22,312 bases of DNA from an uncultured Caulobacteraceae bacterium (GTDB taxonomy: Bacteria > Pseudomonadota > Alphaproteobacteria > Caulobacterales > Caulobacteraceae): contig CAMLRH010000012.1 in NCBI GenBank assembly GCA_946482375.1, positions 1 through 22,312 on the forward strand. The letters run 5' to 3'. Position 1 is the stretch's first letter; the number at the start of each line of letters is the position of its first letter. Shown here one piece after another: positions 14,994 to 22,312 of this stretch. The translations under genes were made by a program, and so were the position numbers. A model generated the notes under the pieces. It was not told the DNA's origin. It searched no databases and saw nothing but the letters and a program-made list of their open reading frames with translations.

Positions 14994-15869
14994 ATGGCAC
15001 TCGATCTCTCCCTCTCCGACACCCTGACCCGTCTCGATGAGCGGGCCCGTGACTACGACCGCATGGCCGCCGCCCTCAAGTGGCTCGCCGACAACTGGCG
15101 TCGCCGCCCATCGCTCGACGAAGCCGCCGAGGCAGTCGGCCTGTCACCGTTCCACTTCCAGCGCATCTTTACCCGCTGGGCCGGCGTCAGCCCCAAGACC
15201 TTCGTCGCGGCCATCGCCCACGCCGAAGCTCGCAGGATGCTGGAAGGCGGCGCGAGCGTCCTCGACGCCGCGCTGGACGCCGGCCTGTCAGGCCCCTCGC
15301 GGCTGCACGACCTGTTCATCGCCCACGAGGCGGTGACGCCGGGCGATGCGCGCCGCCGGGGGGAAGGGCTGACTCTGCGCTGGGGATTCGCGCCGACACC
15401 GTTCGGGCGCGGTCTCTTCGTCATTGCCCCGCGCGGACTGGCGGCGCTGGGTTTCGCCGCGCCCGGCGAGGACGATGCAGCGTTCGATGACGTCTATCGG
15501 CGATATCCGGCCGCGAAATGGGTTCGCGACGACGCGGCCGCGGGCCGGATGGCGGTGCAGGCCTTCGGCGGCGAGGACGGCCCCGTCCCGCTGGTGCTGA
15601 TCGGCCCACCGTTCCACGTGCAGGTCTGGAAGGCGCTGCTGCGCATCCCGGCCGGCTCGACGGCGAGCTACAGCCAGGTGGCGACCTGGGCGGGCAAGCC
15701 GGGCGCCTTCCGGGCGACCGGGGCGGCCATCGGCGCCAACCCGATCAGCCTGCTCATCCCCTGTCACCGCGCCATCGCCAGCGACGGCCGGTTGACCGGC
15801 TACCATTGGGGTCTGGACCGCAAGGCGGCCATGCTCGGCATCGAGGCGGTGGCGGCCCACGGCGGCTAA
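14994..15869 (+). CDS. AraC-type HTH / O6-methylguanine-DNA methyltransferase fusion (Ada-like)
   Basis: This protein of 291 residues joins an AraC-type helix-turn-helix region (about 26-122; LDEAAEAVGLSPFHFQRIF and MLEGGASVLDAALDAGLSG) to a methylguanine methyltransferase domain (about 130-288). The acceptor motif is LLIPCHRAI with Cys257. VWKALLRIPAGSTASYSQVA and the G-x-x-N region before it fit the family. The first domain of E. coli Ada, the zinc-binding methylphosphotriester module with Cys38, is absent. It should repair O6-methylguanine by suicidal methyl transfer. Whether the AraC part still controls transcription without the sensor domain is open. ThiF starts 16 bases downstream. Confidence 0.92.
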   Translation: MALDLSLSDTLTRLDERARDYDRMAAALKWLADNWRRRPSLDEAAEAVGLSPFHFQRIFTRWAGVSPKTFVAAIAHAEARRMLEGGASVLDAALDAGLSGPSRLHDLFIAHEAVTPGDARRRGEGLTLRWGFAPTPFGRGLFVIAPRGLAALGFAAPGEDDAAFDDVYRRYPAAKWVRDDAAAGRMAVQAFGGEDGPVPLVLIGPPFHVQVWKALLRIPAGSTASYSQVATWAGKPGAFRATGAAIGANPISLLIPCHRAIASDGRLTGYHWGLDRKAAMLGIEAVAAHGG

Positions 15870-15885
15870 AGCGTATGAAGCTCGC

Positions 15886-16632
15886 ATGAGCTTCACCGAC
15901 GAAGAGGTCGACCGCTACGCCCGCCAGCTGGTGCTGCGCGAGATCGGCGGCGCGGGTCAGCAGGCGCTGAAGGCCGCGAGCGTCCTCATCGTGGGGGCGG
16001 GCGGGCTCGGCGCTCCGGCGGCGCTGTATCTCGCGGCGGCGGGCATTGGCCGGATCGGCATCGTCGACCCCGACCAGGTGGCGCTCTCCAACCTGCATCG
16101 GCAGGTGATCTACCGCACGGCGGATGTTGGCCGGGACAAGGTGGTCGCTTCCGCCGAGGCCCTGCTCAATCTCAACAACGCCGTGAAGGTCGAGCCGCTG
16201 CCGCTGGCGGTCACCGCCGACGACGCCCGCGAGATGGTGCGCGGCTACGACCTCATCCTCGACGGGACCGACGACTTCGCGACGCGGTTCGCTGTCAGCG
16301 ACGCCTGCGTGGCCGAGGGCAAAACGCTGGTCTCCGGCGCCATCGGGCGGTGGTCGGGGCAGGTCGGCGTCTTTGCGGGCCGTCCCTGCTACCGCTGCTT
16401 CGTGCGCGAGGTTCCGCCGGACGCTGAGACCTGCGCGGCCGTCGGGGTGGTCGGGGCGCTCGCGGGTGTCATCGGCTCGATGATGGCGCTGGAAGCGGTT
16501 AAGCTTGTTACGCGATCCGGCGAGCCGCTGACGGGGCGATTGCTGATCTATGATAGCTTGGCCGCGGAGGCCCGGACGGTGCGCGTGGCGCCGGACCCGG
16601 CCTGTCCGGTCTGCGGGGGAGGGGTGAAATGA
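15886..16632 (+). CDS. ThiF/MoeB/HesA-family adenylyltransferase
   Basis: This E1-like enzyme of 248 residues adenylates the C-terminal glycine of a ubiquitin-like sulfur carrier (MoaD, ThiS or similar). It shows RYARQLVLREIG (residues 10-21), the nucleotide-binding GAGGLGAPAAL (37-47), DPDQVALSNLHRQ (61-73) and DGTDDFATRF (126-135). Zinc cysteines are the CYRC pair (168, 171) and the CPVC pair (240, 243). Cys183 in ETCAAVGVVG occupies the place of the conserved cysteine. There is no rhodanese domain. No sulfur carrier gene is nearby, so MoeB and ThiF roles cannot be separated. It overlaps the hydrolase gene (ATGA). Confidence 0.9.
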   Translation: MSFTDEEVDRYARQLVLREIGGAGQQALKAASVLIVGAGGLGAPAALYLAAAGIGRIGIVDPDQVALSNLHRQVIYRTADVGRDKVVASAEALLNLNNAVKVEPLPLAVTADDAREMVRGYDLILDGTDDFATRFAVSDACVAEGKTLVSGAIGRWSGQVGVFAGRPCYRCFVREVPPDAETCAAVGVVGALAGVIGSMMALEAVKLVTRSGEPLTGRLLIYDSLAAEARTVRVAPDPACPVCGGGVK

Positions 16633-17630
16633 GGCGTCTCGGAAAGATTCTGCTGTGGGTGCTGGTCGTGCTCCTGGCGCTGCTGGTCATCGGCTGGTTC
16701 GCACTGCGCAAGCCGGACATCAGTTACGAGCAGCTGGAGGCGAAGTACGGCAACGCCGAGTCCGAGTACGTCGATGTCGGCAACGGCGTCCGCGCCCATT
16801 ACCGCGACCAAGGCAATCCGGCCGGGCCGGTGCTGGTCATGGTTCACGGGTTCTCGGCCTCCACCGACACCTGGGAGCCGTGGGCCCAGCGTCTCGGCGC
16901 CGACTACCGCATCATCGCCATCGACCTGCCGGGCCACGGCCTGACCCGCGCGCCGGAAGGCTGGTCGCCGACCATCGAGGCCTTCGCCGATCACGTGAAC
17001 GCCGTCACCGCCAAGCTCGGCGTCTCGAAGTTCGTCATCATCGGCAACTCCATGGGCGGCAACACCGCCTGGGCCTATGCGCTGAAGTACCCGCAAACGC
17101 TGGATGGCCTGGTGCTCGTCGACGCGGGCGGCTGGATCCCACAGGAAGAGCGCGACACGCCGCTTGCCTTTAAGATCCTCGCCAATCCGGTGGGCCGGGC
17201 CCTGCTCGGAAAGCTGGACTCCACGCCGGTGGTCCGCTCCGGCCTGCGCGACGCCTTCGAACCGCAGCCGAACCTGGTCGATGAGGCCATGGTCACCCGC
17301 TACGTCGAGATGGCCCGCGCGCCCGGTCACCGCGACATCATCATGGCCCTGATGAGCGACCGCGGCCGCTACTCCATCGCCACGAAGGAGAGGCTGGCGG
17401 CCATCACGACCCCGACGCTGATCATGCACGGCGACACCGACAGGCTGATCCCGGTGGGTGATGCTCAGAAGTTCGCCGACGCAATCCCGGGCTCGACGCT
17501 GATCGTCTATCCGCAGGTCGGCCACGTCCCCATGGAGGCGATCGCCGACAAGTCGGCGGCCGACCTCAAGGCCTGGCTGGAAGCGAAGGTCTATGCCGCT
17601 CCGCGGCCGGTCCAGACCCCGTCATCCTAG
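16629..17630 (+). CDS. membrane-anchored alpha/beta-fold hydrolase
   Basis: This protein of 333 residues starts with one hydrophobic segment (about residues 5-26) after basic residues, consistent with an inner-membrane anchor and a periplasmic domain. The alpha/beta hydrolase core has the oxyanion HGFSAS (73-78), DLPGHGLT, the nucleophile elbow GNSMGG (Ser141), HGDTDRLIP (Asp271) and GHVPMEA (His299), so the triad is complete. The substrate is unknown; esterase, lipase-like or haloperoxidase-like activities share this fold. Its ATG lies in the ThiF stop (ATGA). The stop is followed at once by an inverted repeat that spans the convergent gap. Confidence 0.9.
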   Translation: MRRLGKILLWVLVVLLALLVIGWFALRKPDISYEQLEAKYGNAESEYVDVGNGVRAHYRDQGNPAGPVLVMVHGFSASTDTWEPWAQRLGADYRIIAIDLPGHGLTRAPEGWSPTIEAFADHVNAVTAKLGVSKFVIIGNSMGGNTAWAYALKYPQTLDGLVLVDAGGWIPQEERDTPLAFKILANPVGRALLGKLDSTPVVRSGLRDAFEPQPNLVDEAMVTRYVEMARAPGHRDIIMALMSDRGRYSIATKERLAAITTPTLIMHGDTDRLIPVGDAQKFADAIPGSTLIVYPQVGHVPMEAIADKSAADLKAWLEAKVYAAPRPVQTPSS

Positions 17631-17638
17631 GCCTTGTG

Positions 17639-17771
17639 CCTAGGACCCAGAATCGAGGCGGGGTTGAAGTTGAATTGAAGCGGCGGCCGCAGCGTGTGTT
17701 TCGCGCGCGCCAGCGTTTCTGGGTCCTCGGGACGAGCCCGAGGATGACGGCAGGGTGCGACCCTGCCGTCA
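17639..17771. repeat. inverted-repeat element in the hydrolase/dehydrogenase convergent gap
   Basis: Arms CCTAGGACCCAGAA (17639-17652) and TTCTGGGTCCTCGG (17717-17730) are inverted copies with one mismatch around a 64-base centre. The right arm runs into a stem CCTCGGG (17725-17731) with CCCGAGG (17737-17743). Sequences of the type TGGGTCCTCGGG...CCCGAGGATGACG are familiar as dispersed intergenic repeats in alphaproteobacteria; this is from memory of the pattern. It differs from the two five-hairpin elements. A separate strong hairpin follows. Confidence 0.65.
17745..17771. terminator. strong 12-bp hairpin at the end of the dehydrogenase gene
   Basis: TGACGGCAGGGT (17745-17756) and ACCCTGCCGTCA (17760-17771) pair perfectly across a three-base loop. 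The hairpin ends one base from the stop codon of the minus-strand dehydrogenase. No T-run follows on either strand, so termination efficiency is uncertain; RNA 3'-end protection is an alternative. Confidence 0.6.
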
Positions 17772-17772
17772 G

Positions 17773-18759
17773 CTACAGCATCGACGGAATGACGCGATCG
17801 GGCGGGCGGTGGCCGTCCATGAAGGTCTTGATGTTGACGATGACCTTCTCGCCCATGTCGACGCGGCCCTCGACCGTGGCCGAACCCATGTGGGGCAGCA
17901 GCACGACGTTGGGCAGCTTCATCAGCTTGGGATTGATCGCAGGTTCGTGTTCGTAGACGTCGAGGCCCGCGCCCGCGAGTTCGCCGCGCGCCAGCATGTT
18001 GGCCAGCGCGCCCTCGTCGATGACCTCTCCCCGCGCCGTGTTCACGACGATGGCGTGCGGCTGCAGCAGCTTCAGCCGCCGGGCCGACAGCAGGTGGTAG
18101 GTCGCCGGGGTGTGCGGGCAGTTGATGGAGACGACGTCCATCCGGGCCAGCATCTGGTCGAGGCTTTCCCAGTAGGTCGCCTCCAGCTCCTCGGCGATGC
18201 GTGGGCTGACGGGTTTGCGGTTGTGATAATGGATCGACAGGCCAAAAGCTTTGGCGCGACGGGCCAGCGCCTGACCGATCCGGCCCATGCCGACGATGCC
18301 CAGCCGCTTGCCCCAGATGCGGCGGCCCAGCATCCAGGTCGGCGACCAGCCGTGGAAACCGCCGCCCTGCACCACATTCGCCCCCTCCACGACGCGGCGC
18401 GAAGCGGCCATGATCAGGCTCATGGTCATGTCGGCGGTGTCTTCGGTGAGGACGCCTGGGGTATTGGTGACGATGATGTTGCGCTGGTTGGCGGTGGTCA
18501 CGTCGATGTTGTCGACGCCCGCGCCGAAGTTGGCGATCAGCTTGAGCCGTTCGCCGGCCCGCGAGAGGATGCGGGCGTCGATCTGGTCGGTGATGGTGGG
18601 CACCAGAACGTCGGCGCGCGACATCGCGTCCACCAGTTCATCGGCCGTCAAGGGCTTGTCATCCACGTTCAACTCAGTGTCGAACAGTTCCCGCATCCGG
18701 GTCTCCACCGGATCGGGAAGCTTTCGCGTGACGACGACTTTCGGCTTTCGGGCGGCCAT
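17773..18759 (-). CDS. D-2-hydroxyacid dehydrogenase (glyoxylate/hydroxypyruvate reductase type)
   Basis: This NAD(P)-dependent enzyme has 328 residues and probably reduces glyoxylate or hydroxypyruvate, interconverting with D-glycerate. The Rossmann motif is VGMGRIGQALARRAKAFG (residues 156-173). The catalytic set is Arg243 in NTARGEVIDE, Glu272 in DVYEHEPAINP, and His290 in LLPHMGSATVEGR. NFGAGVDNID (77-86) is the substrate-side signature. The layout resembles GyaR-type enzymes, but assignment within the family is by overall pattern. I chose the ATG at 18757-18759; the frame stays open 40 codons upstream without family resemblance. No clear ribosome site is seen. It is divergent from the SH3-domain gene. 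Confidence 0.9.
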   Translation of the reverse strand: MAARKPKVVVTRKLPDPVETRMRELFDTELNVDDKPLTADELVDAMSRADVLVPTITDQIDARILSRAGERLKLIANFGAGVDNIDVTTANQRNIIVTNTPGVLTEDTADMTMSLIMAASRRVVEGANVVQGGGFHGWSPTWMLGRRIWGKRLGIVGMGRIGQALARRAKAFGLSIHYHNRKPVSPRIAEELEATYWESLDQMLARMDVVSINCPHTPATYHLLSARRLKLLQPHAIVVNTARGEVIDEGALANMLARGELAGAGLDVYEHEPAINPKLMKLPNVVLLPHMGSATVEGRVDMGEKVIVNIKTFMDGHRPPDRVIPSML

Positions 18760-18826
18760 GAACCGTTTTCGACAAAACAGACTCGCCCCGTCCGGGCGCG
18801 TCGGCACCCTTAGCAAAGCGTCTCGT

Positions 18827-19333
18827 ATGGGCCAAGCGACCGCTGCCTTGCTGGGCGCGACTTGTGCGGGATTGCTCACGACGGCGGCGGTGGCGGCCGA
18901 CGCTTCGCGCCCGACGCCCTCAGGCCTGCCGGTGCCGCGCTATGTCGTGCTGAAGTTCGGCGAGGTGAACGCCCGCGCCGGTCCCGGCGACGATCACCGG
19001 CTGATGTGGGTCTACACGGCCAGGGGCCTGCCGGTGCAGGTCGTGGCCGAGACGCGCGAGTGGCGGCGCGTCTGCGATCCGCGTGGCGAGCTGGCCTGGG
19101 TCCATAGCCGGACCATCGACGGCAAAAGGAATGTTCTGGGCGCCAAGCCTCCTGCCCCCATCCGCTCCCGGCCAAAGGGCGACAGCCGTGTCGTCGCCTA
19201 CCTGCGCCCAGACGCGCTCGCGGCGCTGGACCGCTGCAAGGACGGCTGGTGCAAGATCAAGGTCGAACGGGTCTCCGGCTGGGTGGCGGCGCGATCCGTT
19301 TGGGGCGCAACCGAAGCGCCGCAGTGCCGTTGA
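18827..19333 (+). CDS. secreted bacterial SH3-domain protein
   Basis: This protein of 168 residues has a hydrophobic N-terminus (about residues 4-22) with a plausible AVA-AD cleavage site. Two SH3-like segments follow: FGEVNARAGPGDDHRLMWVY to ELAWVHSRTI, and DALAALDRCKDGWCKIKVE to SGWVAARSVWG. The latter carries a cysteine pair flanking GW. Such periplasmic SH3 proteins are common in alphaproteobacteria and are thought to bind cell-wall or protein ligands; the role is unknown. The start is uncertain. ATG 18827 leaves no basic residue before the hydrophobic stretch, while an in-frame ATG at 18758 adds a basic 23-residue lead but overlaps the start codon of the divergent dehydrogenase. Confidence 0.8.
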   Translation: MGQATAALLGATCAGLLTTAAVAADASRPTPSGLPVPRYVVLKFGEVNARAGPGDDHRLMWVYTARGLPVQVVAETREWRRVCDPRGELAWVHSRTIDGKRNVLGAKPPAPIRSRPKGDSRVVAYLRPDALAALDRCKDGWCKIKVERVSGWVAARSVWGATEAPQCR

Positions 19334-19421
19334 CCAAGGCGATGCTCGTTGAGGCGGGCAACCGGCTCTGCTAACCCCTGCCGGTCCGCCACCCCCGGCG
19401 GCGCAGCAAGAGACGCCCTGA

Positions 19422-19937
19422 ATGACGACCCCGGTCGCCAAGTCGAGCTACACCTACGAGGAACTGATGTCGTGCGCGCGCGGCGAGATGTTCGGGCCGG
19501 GCAACGCGCAGCTGCCCGCGCCACCGATGCTGCTGTTCGACCGCATCACCCACATCGACAGCACCGGCGGCAAGCACGGGCTGGGCTATATCGAGGCCGA
19601 GTTCGACATCCGCCCGGACCTCTGGTTCTTCGACTGCCACTTCATCAATGACCCGGTGATGCCGGGCAGTCTCGGCCTCGACGCGCTCTGGCAGCTCGTC
19701 GGCTTCTACCTCGGCTGGATCGGCGGCAAGGGCCGCGGCCGCGCGCTGGGCTGCGGCTCGGTGAAGTTCGGCGGCGAGGTCACCCCCGACAAGAAGAAGG
19801 TCGTCTACAAGATCGACATGAAGCGGGTCATCAACCGCCGCCTGGTCATGGGAATCGGCGACGGGGTGCTGGAGGCGGACGGCGAGCCTATCTACTGGAC
19901 TGAAGACCTGCGCGTCGGCCTGTACCAGCGCGCCTGA
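19422..19937 (+). CDS. fabA: 3-hydroxydecanoyl-ACP dehydratase/isomerase
   Basis: This protein of 171 residues dehydrates beta-hydroxyacyl-ACP and isomerises trans-2- to cis-3-decenoyl-ACP, the branch point of anaerobic unsaturated fatty acid synthesis. The active site is [18 protein letters not shown] with His73 and Asp87, equivalent to E. coli His70 and Asp84. The N-terminal [19 protein letters not shown] and the [11 protein letters not shown] strand are typical of FabA and absent from FabZ. It is the first gene of fabA-fabB-fabI, with 16 bases before fabB. The 88-base upstream gap should hold the promoter, but I see no convincing -10/-35 pair in it. Confidence 0.97.
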   Translation: MTTPVAKSSYTYEELMSCARGEMFGPGNAQLPAPPMLLFDRITHIDSTGGKHGLGYIEAEFDIRPDLWFFDCHFINDPVMPGSLGLDALWQLVGFYLGWIGGKGRGRALGCGSVKFGGEVTPDKKKVVYKIDMKRVINRRLVMGIGDGVLEADGEPIYWTEDLRVGLYQRA

Positions 19938-19953
19938 GCGAGGAAGGGAGAGC

Positions 19954-21165
19954 ATGCGCCGCGTAGCCGTCACCGGAATCGGCATCGTTTCCTCCATCGG
20001 CGCCAACGCCAACGAGGTCACCGCCTCGTTGCGGGAGGCGAAGTCGGGGGTTTCGTTCGCGCCGGAGTACGCCGAGCTTGGCTTTCGCAGCCAGGTGCAC
20101 GGCGACCCCGGCATCGACTGGGAATCGATGGTCGACCGCCGCGCCGCGCGCTTCCTCGCCGAGGGAACGGCCTACGGCCACATCGCCATGGAGCAGGCGA
20201 TCGCCGATTCCGGGCTCGCCGAGAACGAGGTCTCCAACGACCGGACCGGCATCATCGTCGGCTCGGGCGGCCCGTCGACCAAGGCCATCATCCAGGCGGC
20301 GCAGACGGCGAAAGAGCGAGGCCCCAAGCGCGTCGGCCCGTTCGCGGTGCCCAAGGCGATGAGTTCGGGCGCCTCGGCGACGCTGGCCACCTGGTTCAAG
20401 ATCCGCGGCCTGAACTTCTCGATCTCGTCGGCTTGCGCGACCTCCACCCACTGCATCGGCTCGGGCTACGAGCAGATCGCCATGGGCAAGCAGGACATCG
20501 TTTTCGCCGGCGGCACTGAGGAGCTGGACTGGACGCTGTCGGTCCTCTTCGACGCCATGGGCGCGATGAGCTCCAACTTTAACGACCGGCCCGAGACGGC
20601 AAGCCGCGCCTACGACCGCGACCGCGACGGCTTCGTCATCGCCGGCGGCGCCGGGATCGTGGTTCTGGAAGAGTTGGAGCGGGCGAAAGCGCGGGGCGCG
20701 AAGATCTACGGCGAAGTGGTCGGCTACGCCGCCAACTCCGACGGCTATGACATGGTCGCCCCCTCCGGCGAGGGCGCGGCGCGCTGCATGCGGATCGCGC
20801 TGGAGACGGCGGGCGGGCGCGGGATCGACTATCTGAACCCGCACGGCACCGCGACTCCCGTGGGCGACGTCAAGGAAATGGAAGCGGTGCGTGAGGTGTT
20901 CGGGGCCAAGGCGCCGCTGATCTCCTCGACCAAGTCGCTGACCGGCCACAGCCTCGGCGCGGCCGGCGCGCAGGAGGCGATCTACAGCCTGCTCATGCTC
21001 AACAACGGCTTCGTCGCCGAGAGCGCCAACATCGAAAACCTCGACCCCGCCTTCGAGGACATGCCGATCGTACGAGCGAGGATCGACCGCGACATCGAAA
21101 CCGTCATGTCCAACAGCTTCGGCTTCGGCGGCACCAACGGCAGCCTGATCATGGCGCGGGTCTAA
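19954..21165 (+). CDS. fabB: 3-oxoacyl-ACP synthase I
   Basis: This condensing enzyme of 403 residues extends cis-3-decenoyl-ACP and later unsaturated intermediates. The catalytic triad is Cys161 in SSACATSTH, His297 in [11 protein letters not shown], and His332 in [23 protein letters not shown] closes the fold. A GGAGAG ribosome site precedes the ATG. Pairing with FabA directly upstream favours FabB over FabF. fabI follows after 14 bases. The gene appears intact and of the usual length. Confidence 0.97.
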   Translation: MRRVAVTGIGIVSSIGANANEVTASLREAKSGVSFAPEYAELGFRSQVHGDPGIDWESMVDRRAARFLAEGTAYGHIAMEQAIADSGLAENEVSNDRTGIIVGSGGPSTKAIIQAAQTAKERGPKRVGPFAVPKAMSSGASATLATWFKIRGLNFSISSACATSTHCIGSGYEQIAMGKQDIVFAGGTEELDWTLSVLFDAMGAMSSNFNDRPETASRAYDRDRDGFVIAGGAGIVVLEELERAKARGAKIYGEVVGYAANSDGYDMVAPSGEGAARCMRIALETAGGRGIDYLNPHGTATPVGDVKEMEAVREVFGAKAPLISSTKSLTGHSLGAAGAQEAIYSLLMLNNGFVAESANIENLDPAFEDMPIVRARIDRDIETVMSNSFGFGGTNGSLIMARV

Positions 21166-21179
21166 GGAAGGGGCGTTCC

Positions 21180-22001
21180 ATGGCCGACGACTACAGTTTC
21201 CCGAAGGGCGAACTCATGCGGGGCAAGAAGGGCCTCGTCATGGGGGTGGCGAACCACAACTCCATCGCCTGGGGGATCGCCTCGCAGCTGGCGGCGCAGG
21301 GGGCCGAACTGGCCTTCGCCTACCTGCCCGACATGGAGCGCCGGGTGCGGCCGCTGGGCGAAAGCATCGGGGTGAAGACCTTCATCCCTCTGGAGGTCAC
21401 CGACGACGCCTCGATGGACGCCGGGTTCGCGGAACTGGAGAAGGCTTTCGGGACGCTGGATTTCCTCGTCCATTCCATTGCCTTCGCCAACAAGGACGAG
21501 CTGAAGGGCTCGTTTGTCGACAACACCACCCGCGACGGCTTTCTGACGGCGATGAACATCTCGGCCTTCAGCTTCGTGGACAGCGCGCGGCGGGCGGCGA
21601 AGCTGATGCCGAACGGCGGGGCCATGGTGACCATGACCTACCTCGGCGCCGAGCGGGTCATTCCCAACTACAACACCATGGGCGTGGCCAAGGCGGCGCT
21701 GGAGGCGTCGACCCGCTACATCGCCCGTGACCTCGGCCCGCGCGGTATCCGGGTGAATGCGATCTCGGCCGGCGCCATGCGCACCCTGTCGCTGGCCGGC
21801 ATTTCCGGCGGTCGCGGCATGCTCTCGGAAGGCCGACGCTTCAGCGCGCTGAAGGAGGACACCTCCATGGAGGGGGTCGCCGGCTGCGCGCTGTGGCTGC
21901 TGTCGGAGCTTGGCCGCTCGACGACGGGTGAAGTGGTCCACGTCGACGCCGGCTTCCACATGATCGGCCTGCCCGACCCGGACGAGCCTCAGGGCGCGTA
22001 G
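21180..22001 (+). CDS. fabI: enoyl-ACP reductase (NADH)
   Basis: This short-chain dehydrogenase fold enzyme of 273 residues reduces trans-2-enoyl-ACP, the last step of each elongation cycle, and is the family targeted by triclosan and diazaborines. The nucleotide-binding GVANHNSIAWGIA (residues 22-34) and VHSIAFA (97-103) are typical. The catalytic pattern is Tyr154, Tyr164 and Lys171, with the E. coli spacing of ten and seven residues. AAGGAAGGGG before the ATG is a strong ribosome site. Its last 13 bases overlap the convergent TetR-type gene. No second enoyl reductase is visible in the window. Confidence 0.96.
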   Translation: MADDYSFPKGELMRGKKGLVMGVANHNSIAWGIASQLAAQGAELAFAYLPDMERRVRPLGESIGVKTFIPLEVTDDASMDAGFAELEKAFGTLDFLVHSIAFANKDELKGSFVDNTTRDGFLTAMNISAFSFVDSARRAAKLMPNGGAMVTMTYLGAERVIPNYNTMGVAKAALEASTRYIARDLGPRGIRVNAISAGAMRTLSLAGISGGRGMLSEGRRFSALKEDTSMEGVAGCALWLLSELGRSTTGEVVHVDAGFHMIGLPDPDEPQGA

Positions 22002-22312
22002 GCGCGCAGGAAGCGTCGCGTGGCGGCCTCCGCGACCTGGTCAATCTCCGCCCCCGAGAGCGGGCTCGAAAGTCCGAGCAAGGCGGCCGTCTGGCGGTGG
22101 CTGATGACCATGCCGACGAAGAATTCGGCCGCCTGCATCGGGTCGTCGATCGCCAGCCGACCGGCGCGCGCTTCCGCTTCGAGGAATTTCGCCACCTCGC
22201 GACGCGACCGCATGGGCCCGGACTCGAACACGATCCTCGCCATGTCCGGCATCTCGGCGGCGCTATGAACGGTGACCCTCAGCAGCGAAGGGCTGCGGGT
22301 GACGACCTCCAG
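21989..22312 (-). CDS. TetR/AcrR-family regulator, C-terminal part (cut by the window edge)
   Basis: The minus frame is open from the right edge to the TGA at 21989-21991, giving 107 residues without a start inside a full-length protein. The text resembles the ligand-binding C-terminal region of TetR/AcrR proteins: an ESGPMRSRREVAKFLEAE helix, then GRLAIDDPMQAAEFFVGMV and a final AATRRFLRAYAP. The DNA-binding N-terminal part lies outside the window. An internal ATG at 22250-22252 is not the likely start, since coding continues beyond it. It converges on fabI with a 13-base overlap. Whether it controls the fab genes is unknown. Confidence 0.75.
   Translation of the reverse strand: MEVVTRSPSLLRVTVHSAAEMPDMARIVFESGPMRSRREVAKFLEAEARAGRLAIDDPMQAAEFFVGMVISHRQTAALLGLSSPLSGAEIDQVAEAATRRFLRAYAP

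Noticed and set aside
15610..15625. parS-like sequence containing GTTCCACGTG
   Set aside because: Only the left half resembles a ParB site and the right half does not match. It lies in the conserved methyltransferase coding region, which explains the bases.
19334..19421. Promoter for fabA using TTGACC (19330-19335) or TTGAGG (19349-19354)
   Set aside because: No acceptable -10 hexamer lies at the right distance from either one.
19888..20949. Minus-strand open frame of 353 codons opposite fabB
   Set aside because: Its composition is that of a mirrored GC-rich coding frame. FabB on the plus strand has its full catalytic triad.
1..22312. CRISPR arrays, insertion sequences, tRNA or rRNA genes, prophage or defence genes
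   Set aside because: No regularly spaced repeats, transposase or integrase text, tRNA-like cloverleaf with conserved arms, or toxin and nuclease cassettes were seen in reading both strands.

Overview
The window is GC-rich, gene-dense DNA that fits a member of the Caulobacterales (Alphaproteobacteria). Genus cannot be settled from the sequence alone. The strongest clue is gene order. A leftward hemE-hemH-hemJ set and a rightward PPSRP (DUF299)-maf-aroE-coaE-dnaQ set diverge from a 498-bp gene-free gap. In Caulobacter crescentus the chromosomal origin (Cori) lies between hemE and the DUF299 gene. The gap here is therefore very likely the replication origin. It holds a 30-bp stretch with 22 A/T bases inside GC-rich DNA, four GANTC (CcrM-type) sites and several degenerate DnaA-like boxes.

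Layout. (1) 55-2578, minus strand: the last steps of heme synthesis (uroporphyrinogen decarboxylase, ferrochelatase, HemJ protoporphyrinogen oxidase) with 4-base start/stop overlaps. (2) 2579-3076: putative oriC. (3) 3077-6656, plus: PPSRP, Maf, AroE and CoaE joined by ATGA overlaps, then DnaQ. (4) 6754-7245, minus: secB. (5) 7387-9586, plus: a membrane-anchored Tim44-domain protein, lipoprotein MltA and a Smr-domain protein as a tight operon. (6) 9703-14424, minus: nth, a PfkB-family sugar/nucleoside kinase, then hisB-hisH-hisA-hisF-hisE. (7) 14477-17630, plus: DUF2244 membrane protein, an AraC-HTH/alkylguanine methyltransferase fusion, a ThiF/MoeB adenylyltransferase and a membrane-anchored alpha/beta hydrolase. 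(8) 17773-18759, minus: a D-2-hydroxyacid dehydrogenase, divergent from a secreted SH3-domain protein. (9) 19422-22001, plus: fabA-fabB-fabI for unsaturated fatty acid synthesis, overlapping the end of a partial TetR-type regulator that runs off the right edge.

The three convergent junctions with room between the genes (dnaQ/secB, smr/hisE, hydrolase/dehydrogenase) are each filled stop-to-stop by palindromic repeat DNA. Two of these share a five-hairpin plan although their stem sequences differ. I found no CRISPR array, insertion sequence, prophage, defence cassette, rRNA or tRNA gene. This is conserved core chromosome, and I see no convincing undescribed multi-gene system. The origin and the palindromic junction elements are the items most worth a second look.
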